Source: Hyphomicrobiaceae bacterium (GTDB lineage Bacteria > Pseudomonadota > Alphaproteobacteria > Rhizobiales > Xanthobacteraceae). Taken from it: 48,072 nucleotides of DNA. A model generated the notes under the pieces. The model was not told the origin of the DNA. It did not search any database and was given only the letters and a program-made list of their open reading frames with translations. Numbering within the stretch: position 1 is the first letter of the stretch; each line of letters opens with the position of its first letter. The DNA is taken from the NCBI GenBank assembly GCA_021324465.1, contig JAJPJB010000023.1:1-48072 (forward strand), given 5' to 3'. Positions 8,624 to 16,646 of the stretch are shown piece after piece. Both the position numbers and the translations under genes were made by a program.

Positions 8624-10774
8624 TCACGAGAACGCGATGCGGCGGCGGTCGCGGTGCCGTTGCAGGAAGCCGATCACCGCCCCGCGAAGCCGCGCCAGCA
8701 GGCGGTCGAACGTGGTCGGGTTGTGCACGATATCGGCGCGATAAAACGACGGGCACAGCACGGCGGCTTCGGCCACTTCGCCGCAATTGCCGCAGCCGAC
8801 ACAGGAATTATCCACCGCGGCGACCGGATCGTCCTTCAGCGGATCGTCGGTGCGCTTGACGGAGAGCGACGGGCAGCCGGATAGGCGGATACAGGCGTGA
8901 TCGCCGCTGCAGACATCCTCATCGACGCCGAAGCGCTCGCGCACCATGCGCTGCCCGGCTTTCACCGCTCTGTTGAACAACGGCTTGACGCGACGCTGCT
9001 TGTTCAACATGCATTCCGATGACGCAACGATGATTTTTGGACCCTTCTCGTTGGTCGTCAGCGCCTCTTTCAGCGTGTCGCGCACTTTTGCGACATCATA
9101 GGTCCGGTCAATCTGGCGCACCCAGCTCGCGCCGACGCCTTTCACCGCATCGGCGATCGGGTGCTTGGTCGAGCGCGAGCGGTTGTCGGCGCGCGAAGAC
9201 GGGATGTCTTGGCCGCCGGTGGCGGACGAATAATAATTGTCCACCACCATGATGACGCCGTCGTGCCGATTAAACACCGCATTGCCGATGCCGCTTGCCA
9301 AACCATTGTGCCAAAAACCGCCGTCGCCGATCATCGCGATCGGACGCTTGCCGGCTTTCACGTTGAAGGCCGAGGCCGAGGCCGGCCCGAGTCCGTAGCC
9401 CATCGTTGTCGCGCCGATGTTGAACGGCGGCAGAATAGAGAACAGGTGGCAGCCGATATCGGCGGAGACATGATGCGGACCGAGCTCTTTTTCGACGAGC
9501 TTCATCGCCGCAAAGATCGGCCGCTCCGGACAGCCGGTGCAGAAGCCGGGCGGGCGCGGCGGCACCACGGCAGCCAATGCTTTGATCTCGTCGGCGATTG
9601 GCTGCGCCGGCTCGTTGCGACCGCGGATCTGTTCGGGCAAAGCATCCGGCATCGTGGCGGCGAGAAATGCACGCAGGCCTGCCGACAGCGCTTCCGCCGT
9701 GTATTCGCCGGCGACCGGTAAGACGTCCTTACCGTAGATTTTGGTCGAGATCTCCGCCTTGCGCAGGATCGCGTGCAGCGCCGTTTCGATGAACTCCGGC
9801 TGCCCTTCCTCGACCATCAGCACCGCGGACTTGCCGGAGCAGAACGCCGCCAGCTCGCTGTCGATCAGCGGATAGGTCACGTTCATCACGTAGAGCGGTA
9901 CGCGCGTTGCGCCCCAGACATCGGCCAGGCCGAGCTGCTGCAGCGCGCGGATCACGCCGTTGTAGAGACCGCCTTGCAGCACGATGCCGATGTCGGCGAG
10001 CTCGCCATCGAAAGTCTCGTTGAGCTTGCGCGTTTTGATGAACTCGATCGCCGCGGGCAGGCGCTGCGCAATCTTCTCCTTCTCCTGCACAAAAGCGGCA
10101 GGCGGCAAGACGATCCGGCCGGTGTCACGCTGTGGGTTCTCCAGTGCCTGGGCCAGCGTGAACGGCGGCGGCTTGTTGTCCTTGGCAATGAAGCGGCCGT
10201 GAACGTGACAAGCGCGAATGCGCACTTCCAGCATCACCGGCGTGTTGGACGCTTCCGACAGCTCGAAGCCGTCTTCGACGGCCTTGACGATACTTTCCAG
10301 GTTGGGACGCGGATCGAGCAGCCAGATTTGCGACTTCATCGCAAAGGCGTGCGAGCGCTCCTGCATGATCGAGGAGCCCTCGCCGTAATCCTCGCCGATG
10401 ATGATCAGCGCGCCGCCCTTGACGCCGCCCGAAGCCAGATTGGCCAGCGCGTCTGAGGCCACGTTGGTACCGACCGTCGATTTCCAGGTCACCGCGCCGC
10501 GGATCGGATACATGACCGACGCCGACAGCATCGCGCCGGCAGCGGCTTCCGACGCCGAAGTCTCAAAATGCACGCCGAGCTCGGCGAGCACGTCTTGCGC
10601 GTCGGACAAAACGTCCATCAGATGCGAGATCGGCGCGCCCTGGTAGCCGCCGACATAGCCGACGCCGGACTGCAGCAGCGCCTTGGTGATCGCGAGAATC
10701 CCCTCGCCGCGGAATTCCTGGCCGGCGCCGAGTCTCAGATCGGCGACTTCCTTGGCAAACGAACGTTCAGCCAT
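8624..10774 (-). CDS. iorA: Indolepyruvate/2-oxoacid:ferredoxin oxidoreductase, alpha subunit
   Basis: The 716-residue protein has an N-terminal pyrimidine-binding domain (GYQGAPISHLMDV, FETSASEAAAGAM), a middle transketolase-C-like domain, and a TPP-binding domain with CTGCPERP and GDGGFWHNGLASGIGNA. The C-terminus is a ferredoxin-like module whose cysteines lie in CSGDHACIRLSGC and CVGCGNCG...CPSF. Known IorAB enzymes oxidatively decarboxylate arylpyruvates to aryl-acetyl-CoA and pass electrons to ferredoxin. Here the gene starts a sub-operon with iorB behind its own promoter and operator (10816-10844). Its neighbours (Rieske dioxygenase, cyclase-type hydrolase) make isatinate (2-aminophenylglyoxylate) an attractive alternative substrate, which is inference. 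Confidence 0.92.
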   Translation of the reverse strand: MAERSFAKEVADLRLGAGQEFRGEGILAITKALLQSGVGYVGGYQGAPISHLMDVLSDAQDVLAELGVHFETSASEAAAGAMLSASVMYPIRGAVTWKSTVGTNVASDALANLASGGVKGGALIIIGEDYGEGSSIMQERSHAFAMKSQIWLLDPRPNLESIVKAVEDGFELSEASNTPVMLEVRIRACHVHGRFIAKDNKPPPFTLAQALENPQRDTGRIVLPPAAFVQEKEKIAQRLPAAIEFIKTRKLNETFDGELADIGIVLQGGLYNGVIRALQQLGLADVWGATRVPLYVMNVTYPLIDSELAAFCSGKSAVLMVEEGQPEFIETALHAILRKAEISTKIYGKDVLPVAGEYTAEALSAGLRAFLAATMPDALPEQIRGRNEPAQPIADEIKALAAVVPPRPPGFCTGCPERPIFAAMKLVEKELGPHHVSADIGCHLFSILPPFNIGATTMGYGLGPASASAFNVKAGKRPIAMIGDGGFWHNGLASGIGNAVFNRHDGVIMVVDNYYSSATGGQDIPSSRADNRSRSTKHPIADAVKGVGASWVRQIDRTYDVAKVRDTLKEALTTNEKGPKIIVASSECMLNKQRRVKPLFNRAVKAGQRMVRERFGVDEDVCSGDHACIRLSGCPSLSVKRTDDPLKDDPVAAVDNSCVGCGNCGEVAEAAVLCPSFYRADIVHNPTTFDRLLARLRGAVIGFLQRHRDRRRIAFS

Positions 10775-10815
10775 CTGGGCCTCTATCGCGCGACGATCCG
10801 GCTTGCCGCGCCAGT

Positions 10816-10844
10816 TATTTTAGACTTAAAGCAATGCCGGTCAA
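10816..10844 (-). promoter_or_regulatory. Sigma70-type promoter of iorAB with embedded MarR-type operator
   Basis: Read on the minus strand, TTGACC (10844-10839) and TAAAAT (10822-10817) are separated by 16 bases, five of six matches each to TTGACA and TATAAT. The spacer and -10 hold an 18-base imperfect palindrome, TATTTTAGACTTAAAGCA on the plus strand (10816-10833). It matches 14 of 18 bases of the perfect palindrome at 18520-18537. A repressor bound here would block the polymerase. The start codon of iorA is 42 bases downstream. Confidence 0.6.
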
Positions 10845-10865
10845 CCGCCGTTCAAGCGCGTCTCG

Positions 10866-11597
10866 TCAGATGACAATCGTCCCGATGCTGGCGCCCCCGC
10901 AGACAAACAGCGTCTGTCCGGTCACGAATCCATTGGCGCGGTCGCAGAAGAACATCACCGCCCGCGCGACATCGTCGCTGCGGCCGAGCCGCTTTACCGG
11001 GATCGCCTCCGCCAGCGCCTGTTCGCGCACGCTGTCCGCCGGAATGACGCTGCGGAACATTTCGGTATCGGCAATCGGACCGGGCGCCACAACATTGACG
11101 GTAATGCCGTCGGCTGCGAGTTCAAGAGCCCAGGTCCGCGCCATGCCGATCATGCCAGCTTTGGTCGCGGCATAGGCCGAGCGCGTCTGCAGACCGAGCG
11201 CGCCGCGCGAGGACATCAGGACGATGCGACCGAAGCGCTCGCGCTTCATCGCCGGCAGGAGAGCCTGCGCAAGCGAAATCGCCGCGCCAAGATGAAGCTG
11301 CGTCAGCGCGTCGAGATCCTCCTGCTGGACGTCCGGCAGCAGTGCCGGCCGGATAGCGCCGGCGTTGTGCACGACATGCGAGACCGCAAATCGGCACGCA
11401 ATCTCTTTGGCCGCCTGTTCGGTCGCCGCGCGGTCAAGCAAATCGACTTCGATCGCGTGCAGCTTTGCGTGCGTTGTTGGCGGCTTGCGCCGCGCCAGCG
11501 CGATGACCTCGTAATCGGCCGCCAGCATCTGCCGGCAGATCTCCGCGCCGATGCCGGTCGAGGCGCCGGTGACCACCGCGACATTGCGCGCCGTCAT
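10866..11597 (-). CDS. SDR-family NAD(P)-dependent oxidoreductase
   Basis: The 243-residue protein has all classical SDR motifs: TGASTGIGAE near residue 10, HNAG in strand 4, catalytic serine in MSSRGALG, YAATK, and the PGPIADTEMF substrate loop. It probably oxidises or reduces a hydroxyl/keto intermediate of the dioxygenase pathway. GGGAGCGG precedes the ATG, and the gene begins 13 bases after the stop of the cyclase-family gene, so it is in the same operon. It is the last gene before the iorAB promoter. The exact substrate is unknown. Confidence 0.88.
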   Translation of the reverse strand: MTARNVAVVTGASTGIGAEICRQMLAADYEVIALARRKPPTTHAKLHAIEVDLLDRAATEQAAKEIACRFAVSHVVHNAGAIRPALLPDVQQEDLDALTQLHLGAAISLAQALLPAMKRERFGRIVLMSSRGALGLQTRSAYAATKAGMIGMARTWALELAADGITVNVVAPGPIADTEMFRSVIPADSVREQALAEAIPVKRLGRSDDVARAVMFFCDRANGFVTGQTLFVCGGASIGTIVI

Positions 11598-11610
11598 GAC
11601 CGCTCCCGTG

Positions 11611-12384
11611 TCACGACACCAGCGCCAGCACGCGCAATGGGCTGCCCGAGCCCTGCTTGATCTTTAACGGCGCGGCGATGATCACGGCGCCCTTGGGCGG
11701 AAGCAGATCGAGATTGGTCAGGCATTGCAGGCCGAAGCGGCCTTTACCGTGCATATAAAAATGCGCCGGAAACGGCGGATTGAAGTGATGGCCCTGGCCG
11801 AAATCGGTGCCAATGGTCTCGGTGCCGAAGCCATGCACATCGCGTTGCTCGACAAGCCATTTTACGACCGCGGGCTCCGGCCCAGGCGTGTGCGCGCCGT
11901 CGTCACGCAGATTGGCGTAATCGGCAAAACTCTGCTTCGACCAGTCGGTGCGCAACAAAACCCAATGGCCCGGCTCGATCTTGCCGTGCCGCGCTTCCCA
12001 GGCCTCGACAAAGGGAATCGTCAATGCGAAATCCGGATCGGCCGCACACTCATTCGAGCAGTCGATCACAACAGCGGGGGCGATGAACTTTCTCACGTCG
12101 ATCGTGTCGACGGCGTTGTTCTGCAAATCCTTGCCGGAGATCCAGTGGATCGGCGCGTCGAAATGCGTGCCGGTATGCTCGCCGAGGCTGATGTTGTTCC
12201 AGTACCAGGCCGGCCCGCGCTCGTCGTAACGCGACACTTCCTCGATGCGAAACGGCGCGCATTGGCCGAGCTCGGGTGCAAGAACAATGGTCGGAAAATC
12301 CTGCGACAGGGTCTGCGTCAGATCGATGACGCGGATCTGGCCGTTGGCGATGGCGCGGGCAAAAGACAGGACATCGACGCTCAT
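11611..12384 (-). CDS. Cyclase-family (kynurenine formamidase / isatin hydrolase-like) metal-dependent hydrolase
   Basis: The 257-residue product starts MSVDVLSFARA with AAGGAAG just upstream; the frame is open further 5' but that part overlaps the preceding gene. The metal site is HTGTHFDAPIH (H70, H74, D76, H80), the hallmark of the cyclase family that includes kynurenine formamidase and isatin hydrolase. Isatin hydrolase opens the lactam of isatin to isatinate and its length is similar. Location beside a Rieske dioxygenase and iorAB, with a 2-aminobenzoyl-CoA operon in the same window, favours an isatin-like amide substrate over N-formylkynurenine. Family membership is firm, the substrate is inference. 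Confidence 0.85.
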   Translation of the reverse strand: MSVDVLSFARAIANGQIRVIDLTQTLSQDFPTIVLAPELGQCAPFRIEEVSRYDERGPAWYWNNISLGEHTGTHFDAPIHWISGKDLQNNAVDTIDVRKFIAPAVVIDCSNECAADPDFALTIPFVEAWEARHGKIEPGHWVLLRTDWSKQSFADYANLRDDGAHTPGPEPAVVKWLVEQRDVHGFGTETIGTDFGQGHHFNPPFPAHFYMHGKGRFGLQCLTNLDLLPPKGAVIIAAPLKIKQGSGSPLRVLALVS

Positions 12385-12395
12385 GGTGACTTCCT

Positions 12396-13640
12396 TCAGC
12401 TCGTCGCCATTTCGCGCTCGAGCGCCTTTGGGTTGACCGCAAGCCGCGCGCGGATGTCTTCGGCAATATCGCCGACAAAGACATCCTCGACGCCCTGCTG
12501 CAGTCCGCGCACCACGCCGCGCGCCAGCGCCGCAGGAGCGACCTTTGGCGGCGGCACGGTCTGAAACCATTCTGTTTCAAGCGGCCCGAAAAACACGTTC
12601 ATGACTTTGACGCCGCCCGGCCGCAATTCGGCACGCATGCAATGCGCCGCCGACAGGCAGGCCGCTTCCGCCGCCGAGTAGCTGCCGTAAGCGGGCCAGT
12701 TCATCAACGCGTGCACCGACAGCAGATTGACGAAGGCCGCCGCCGAGTTCACGCCGTCGGCGCCGCGGGCGCGCAGGATCGGGCCGAAGGCCTGCGCGAG
12801 ACGTACCAGCCCCAAATAACGGACGTCGATCTGCTCGCGCACGACGGTCAAGCCGTGTCGGTCGACAATACCGCCGGAGCGCACATGCTCGGCGGTATTC
12901 ACCACGATATCAATGCGCGCGCCGTTCTGCTCGGCCTGTTCGGTGACGGATTCCGTATCGGTCACGTCGAGCGGCACGATTTCGACCGGCGCGATCTTGC
13001 GCAACGCGTCCAGCCCCGGGAACGGCTTCCAGGCGTCGGCGACGCCGACGAAGACAATCGCGGCGCCGGCATCGGCAAAGGCCTTGGCCATCGCCTGGCC
13101 GACGGGCGTTCGCCCGTCGGTGATCAGCACGCGACGGAATTTCGGATCGCAAGTCATCTCGCGGAGATGCGGATCGTCGGCCATGTTCGGAGTATCCTGT
13201 TCGGGCAAAGCGATCGCGACCGCCGAGCCGCTTTTGTCGAGCTTGAGTTCGAGCCGCACGCGGTCGCCCTCGCGCGTGTCGCCGTGCAGATGCGCGACCA
13301 TCACGGGGCCGGCATCAAGCTTCACTGTGCCGACACGCCAGGGCATGCGCTCGCGAAAATACGGTTCCGGCGATGTGTGCACCGTTGTTTCCGCGAGCAG
13401 TGCGCCGCCGCGCGAGACGTCGCGAAACGGCAAGCGCGCGGACAGGCAGGACGGACAGCAGTCGCGCGGCGGATAGATCACGGTCTTGCAGTCCTCGCAG
13501 ACCTGCAGGGCGAAGCGGCCTTCGGCGGCGGCCGCGGTAAGGCCGTGCGCGGTTCGGCTGCGGATGCCTTGGGGACTGAGCGGCCGGCGGGTCCGCTGCA
13601 ACGGATTTTTGCGCTTGGGGCGGACAAGGGGCTCTGTCAC
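12396..13640 (-). CDS. DUF35 (zinc ribbon/OB-fold) protein fused to a degenerate SDR domain
   Basis: The 414-residue protein starts with GTG immediately after the TAA of the upstream gene. Residues about 35-150 form a DUF35 module: a rubredoxin-like zinc ribbon with C48, C51, C62 and C65, then an OB fold. From about residue 168 an SDR domain follows, but its signature residues are altered. The cofactor loop reads TDGRTPVG instead of TGxxxGxG, and the active site is S308-Y321-xxx-E325, with glutamate in place of lysine. DUF35 proteins partner thiolase-like enzymes and help bind acyl-CoA; in steroid degradation one completes the Ltp2 aldolase. The adjacent thiolase-like gene is the expected partner. 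The SDR half may be structural or have changed chemistry. Confidence 0.85.
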   Translation of the reverse strand: MTEPLVRPKRKNPLQRTRRPLSPQGIRSRTAHGLTAAAAEGRFALQVCEDCKTVIYPPRDCCPSCLSARLPFRDVSRGGALLAETTVHTSPEPYFRERMPWRVGTVKLDAGPVMVAHLHGDTREGDRVRLELKLDKSGSAVAIALPEQDTPNMADDPHLREMTCDPKFRRVLITDGRTPVGQAMAKAFADAGAAIVFVGVADAWKPFPGLDALRKIAPVEIVPLDVTDTESVTEQAEQNGARIDIVVNTAEHVRSGGIVDRHGLTVVREQIDVRYLGLVRLAQAFGPILRARGADGVNSAAAFVNLLSVHALMNWPAYGSYSAAEAACLSAAHCMRAELRPGGVKVMNVFFGPLETEWFQTVPPPKVAPAALARGVVRGLQQGVEDVFVGDIAEDIRARLAVNPKALEREMATS

Positions 13641-14816
13641 TTAAGCTCTCGCTAGGATTGCGGCGCCGGATGCCAGACCGCGGTCGTAGTTGATCATACC
13701 GAAACCGGAAACAACACCATTGCGCGCGTCGGGCACAGCTGAGCCGAGCGGCTGTTGGGTAAGTTGGCGTACGGCTTCCACCAGACCGAGCAGACCGCCG
13801 CCGGCGCCCGCCTGTCCGACCGACAGCTGGCCGCCGGACGTATTGTTTGGAAACGAGCCGTCGTTGGTGAATGTATGCGAGCGCACGAAATCCGGCCCTT
13901 CGCCCTTTTTGCAAAAGCCGAGATCCTCGAACTGCATCATGACGATCACCGGATAATCGTCATAGGTCTGCACGAAGTCGACCGCGTCGGGCTTGATGCC
14001 GGCCATCGACCAGAGGTCGGATATATCCACCGCCCAGCCGCCGCGGACCTGGATCGGGTCGGAAGGATAGGCATTGTGCCGCTCGATGGTCGATAGGATA
14101 CGCGCATAGGGCAGCCTCAGCGCCTTGGCGGCGTCCTCGCGGCATACCAGGAGCCCTTCCGCGCCGGCGCAGGGCATGACGCAATCGAACAAGTGAATCG
14201 GATCGGCAATCGGCCGCGCCGTCATATAATCATCGAGCGTCAGCTTCTTCTTCATCATCGCGTGCGGGATCGACAGCGCATTGTCGCGCTGGGCGATGCA
14301 GATCTTGGCAAAATCTTCGCGCTTGGCGCCGTAGAGGTTCATGTAATTTTTGGTAATCAGCGCGAACGACGCGTTCGCGCCGCCCGAGCCGTAGGGATAG
14401 ACCGCGTCCTGGGCGAAGCGCGAAAAGGTCGAGAGCGTCTTGCGAAACGAGTCGACGTGGTTGGTGTCGCCGGCGATGCATGCGACGATTTCGGCGTCGC
14501 CCGACTGAACGGCGCGCGCCGCGCGCCGCAATGCGACGATGCCGCTCGCGCCGCCGAACGGGATGTGATCGAGCCAGCGCGGCGAGACGCCGAAATGCTG
14601 GGTGAGCCCCACCGCGGTGTCTGGCCCGAGCGTGAAGCTCGATACCGCAAGCCCGTCGATATCTGCGGCATGTAGCTTGGCACGCTTGCACAGTTCCCGC
14701 AGCGCGCGGCCGAGCCACCATTGCGCGCTATTGGTCGAATAGCGCCGATAGGGAATCGTGACCGGCAGACAGGCGACGACGCCGTCGTAGGATTTGCGCT
14801 TCGCCCCTGCAGCCAT
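13641..14816 (-). CDS. Thiolase-superfamily (SCP2/Ltp2-like) protein without the catalytic cysteine; probable aldolase
   Basis: The 391-residue protein starts MAAGAKRKSYDG and has the SCP2-thiolase fold throughout, including FCKKGEG and NTSGGQLSVGQAGA. The nucleophile position reads GGASG (G89) instead of CASG, and the GHP histidine is Q335, so classical Claisen thiolysis is unlikely. Conserved-looking tyrosines Y285 and Y288 sit in the QTYDDYP segment. Ltp2, a steroid-degradation aldolase of this superfamily, likewise lacks the thiolase cysteine, uses tyrosines and needs a DUF35 partner. Here the DUF35-SDR gene follows without a gap. I infer retro-aldol cleavage of a tertiary 3-hydroxyacyl-CoA. 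An inactive thiolase or another C-C lyase is the alternative. Confidence 0.85.
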   Translation of the reverse strand: MAAGAKRKSYDGVVACLPVTIPYRRYSTNSAQWWLGRALRELCKRAKLHAADIDGLAVSSFTLGPDTAVGLTQHFGVSPRWLDHIPFGGASGIVALRRAARAVQSGDAEIVACIAGDTNHVDSFRKTLSTFSRFAQDAVYPYGSGGANASFALITKNYMNLYGAKREDFAKICIAQRDNALSIPHAMMKKKLTLDDYMTARPIADPIHLFDCVMPCAGAEGLLVCREDAAKALRLPYARILSTIERHNAYPSDPIQVRGGWAVDISDLWSMAGIKPDAVDFVQTYDDYPVIVMMQFEDLGFCKKGEGPDFVRSHTFTNDGSFPNNTSGGQLSVGQAGAGGGLLGLVEAVRQLTQQPLGSAVPDARNGVVSGFGMINYDRGLASGAAILARA

Positions 14817-14824
14817 GCCGCCGA

Positions 14825-15307
14825 TCACATGAAGAGCTGGATGCTGCCGAACGCGGCCTCGCTGTTGACGAGATCGACGCGCTTGAGCTTGATCCGCAAT
14901 CGGCCGTCGTCGACCGTGAGCGTATGCGTCGCCCACGCGGCATAGAGCTGCTGGTCGTCGAAGCGGGTTTCAATGTAGTGCATCGGCGTCCAGGTCACGT
15001 ATTCGTTGCCGGCCTCGTCGCGCCGCTCGATCTGCGGCACCTGCAGAATGTGATGGCAACGGCTCTTCGGCTTCTGGGAAAAAGTGCGATTGCCCTTGAG
15101 CCGCTCGACGCGAATGGTGAGCAGGAATTTGTCCTCATACATCAAGGACGCGACGAGCTTCGGATCGGTCTGGCCCCATTCCAGCGGCATCCAGTAGATG
15201 CCGTCCTCGGTGAACAGATCGAGCCATTCGTCGAAACGGTGCTGATCGATCAGGCGCGCTTCGCGCGTGACGAAATCGACAAGGTCCTGGTTGCTTGGGA
15301 CATTCAT
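14825..15307 (-). CDS. Aromatic-ring-hydroxylating dioxygenase, beta subunit
   Basis: This 160-residue protein has the NTF2-like cone fold of Rieske dioxygenase small subunits, recognisable from LIDQHRFDEWLDLFTEDGIYWMP at the N-terminus (first 20 or so residues after position 15) and WKL/IKLKRVDLVNSEA near the end. The subunit is structural and holds the alpha3-beta3 mushroom together. It begins four bases after the alpha stop, and its stop is eight bases before the thiolase-like start, so the genes are one transcript. Family length is 155-190 residues, so it is complete. Confidence 0.9.
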   Translation of the reverse strand: MNVPSNQDLVDFVTREARLIDQHRFDEWLDLFTEDGIYWMPLEWGQTDPKLVASLMYEDKFLLTIRVERLKGNRTFSQKPKSRCHHILQVPQIERRDEAGNEYVTWTPMHYIETRFDDQQLYAAWATHTLTVDDGRLRIKLKRVDLVNSEAAFGSIQLFM

Positions 15308-15311
15308 GGCT

Positions 15312-16625
15312 TCACATCGACATGGTCATGAATTTCGACCAGGCGCGGAATTGATTGCGCATCTGCCACTCCGACGTCCCGTTCATCTCCGCCGTGACGT
15401 CCGCCTGTTCTGACGGGCTGTAAAGCCGCTGCAGGTTCACCCATTGATTGGCATCGACGTGCAATCCCTCCTGCGCGCGCTCATACATTTCAAGATCGTC
15501 GTGACCGACGACCGACGTTGGCGCATTGATCAGACGGTTGTACATCAAGGTGCGCTCGAGCAGCATGTCCGGAGCATCAACCAGGCGGAAGGTCCAGGAT
15601 TCCACCAGCGTCTTGTTGACGGCGAGCGGTTTGAACAGGCGTATCAGCTGGATCGGCCCCTTGATCATCAGATTGGGGAAATAGATCGTATTGTGTCGGT
15701 TCTCGCCGAGAATGGCCTTGGCGCGGTTCTCGCCATAAGCCTGCACCATTTTCTCGTAATAACCAGGAATGGCGGAATAGTCGGAGTGGATCGAATGGTG
15801 CACGCCGGTATGGCCATGGCCGTTGGGCCAGACGCGGATGCCCATATTCTCGAAGAACTCGTAGGGCGCCATGAACGGGGCATAGATCTCGACCGCCATC
15901 GGCTTCTTGGTGCCGGGCGGATATCTGTTGAACACCGCAACCGCCGTGCCGGCCGATGATTCATGCGCCACCATCGGATGACAGGTGTCGGTCTGGTTTT
16001 CGACCAGCATCTTCCAATTGCAATTGTGCATATAGCGTAAGACGCCGCCCGCCACTTCGAGCTTCCCGACCGGCGAGCGGTCAATCATATTGTCGAAGCT
16101 CGACAGGCTGTCGCCGAAATATTCCTCAAAATCCATGCCGGCGTCGTTGAGCTTGGCAAAGACGAAGCCGCGGTAATTCTTGACATGGCGCACTGCGGCC
16201 ATGCCGGCCGCGGCGCGGCTCGTCTCCAACCCCGTATTCTCGTAGCCCTTGCGCAGCGGAATCGCGAGCAGCGAACCGTCGGTGCGGAAGCTCCAGGCGT
16301 GATAGGGGCAGCGAAAGAATTTTCCCGCATTGCCGCAGGTTTCCGACGTGATGCGCGTGCCCTTGTGCGGACAGCGGTTGAACAGGACTTTGACGGTATT
16401 GTCGGTATGGCGCACCATCAGCACCGGCTGCGCGCCGATGGTCGTGCCGAAATAGTCACCCGGATTGGGGATCTGGCTGTCGTGGCCCACATAGATCCAC
16501 GTGTTGGCGAAGAGGTGCTCCATTTCAAGCGCAAACACCTCCTCGTCGATATAGACGTCGCGGTGGACTTCGGTGTCCCGGACCAGACTGCGAACAGCTT
16601 CGACATTCCCGCGGTATCTGGCCAT
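15312..16625 (-). CDS. Rieske aromatic-ring-hydroxylating dioxygenase, alpha subunit
   Basis: The 437-residue protein has a Rieske 2Fe-2S centre with C85-x-H87 and C106-xx-H109. The mononuclear iron motif is EN-xx-D-xx-H-xxxx-H with bridging D213 and ligands H216 and H221. The third ligand is probably an aspartate in VVGHDDLEMYERA. It inserts O2 into an aromatic ring or heteroaromatic double bond, using electrons from the reductase encoded directly upstream (21-base gap). GGGAGAGAG precedes the ATG. Context with isatin-hydrolase-like and IorAB genes suggests an indole-ring substrate such as indole-3-acetate; the sequence alone does not fix this. Confidence 0.93.
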   Translation of the reverse strand: MARYRGNVEAVRSLVRDTEVHRDVYIDEEVFALEMEHLFANTWIYVGHDSQIPNPGDYFGTTIGAQPVLMVRHTDNTVKVLFNRCPHKGTRITSETCGNAGKFFRCPYHAWSFRTDGSLLAIPLRKGYENTGLETSRAAAGMAAVRHVKNYRGFVFAKLNDAGMDFEEYFGDSLSSFDNMIDRSPVGKLEVAGGVLRYMHNCNWKMLVENQTDTCHPMVAHESSAGTAVAVFNRYPPGTKKPMAVEIYAPFMAPYEFFENMGIRVWPNGHGHTGVHHSIHSDYSAIPGYYEKMVQAYGENRAKAILGENRHNTIYFPNLMIKGPIQLIRLFKPLAVNKTLVESWTFRLVDAPDMLLERTLMYNRLINAPTSVVGHDDLEMYERAQEGLHVDANQWVNLQRLYSPSEQADVTAEMNGTSEWQMRNQFRAWSKFMTMSM

Positions 16626-16646
16626 CGCTCTCTCCCTACGGCCGAA

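Noticed and set aside
11611-12384. Kynurenine formamidase (kynB) as the specific name for the cyclase-family gene
   Set aside because: No tryptophan 2,3-dioxygenase or kynureninase gene is present, and the neighbourhood fits an isatin-type substrate better; only the family is called.
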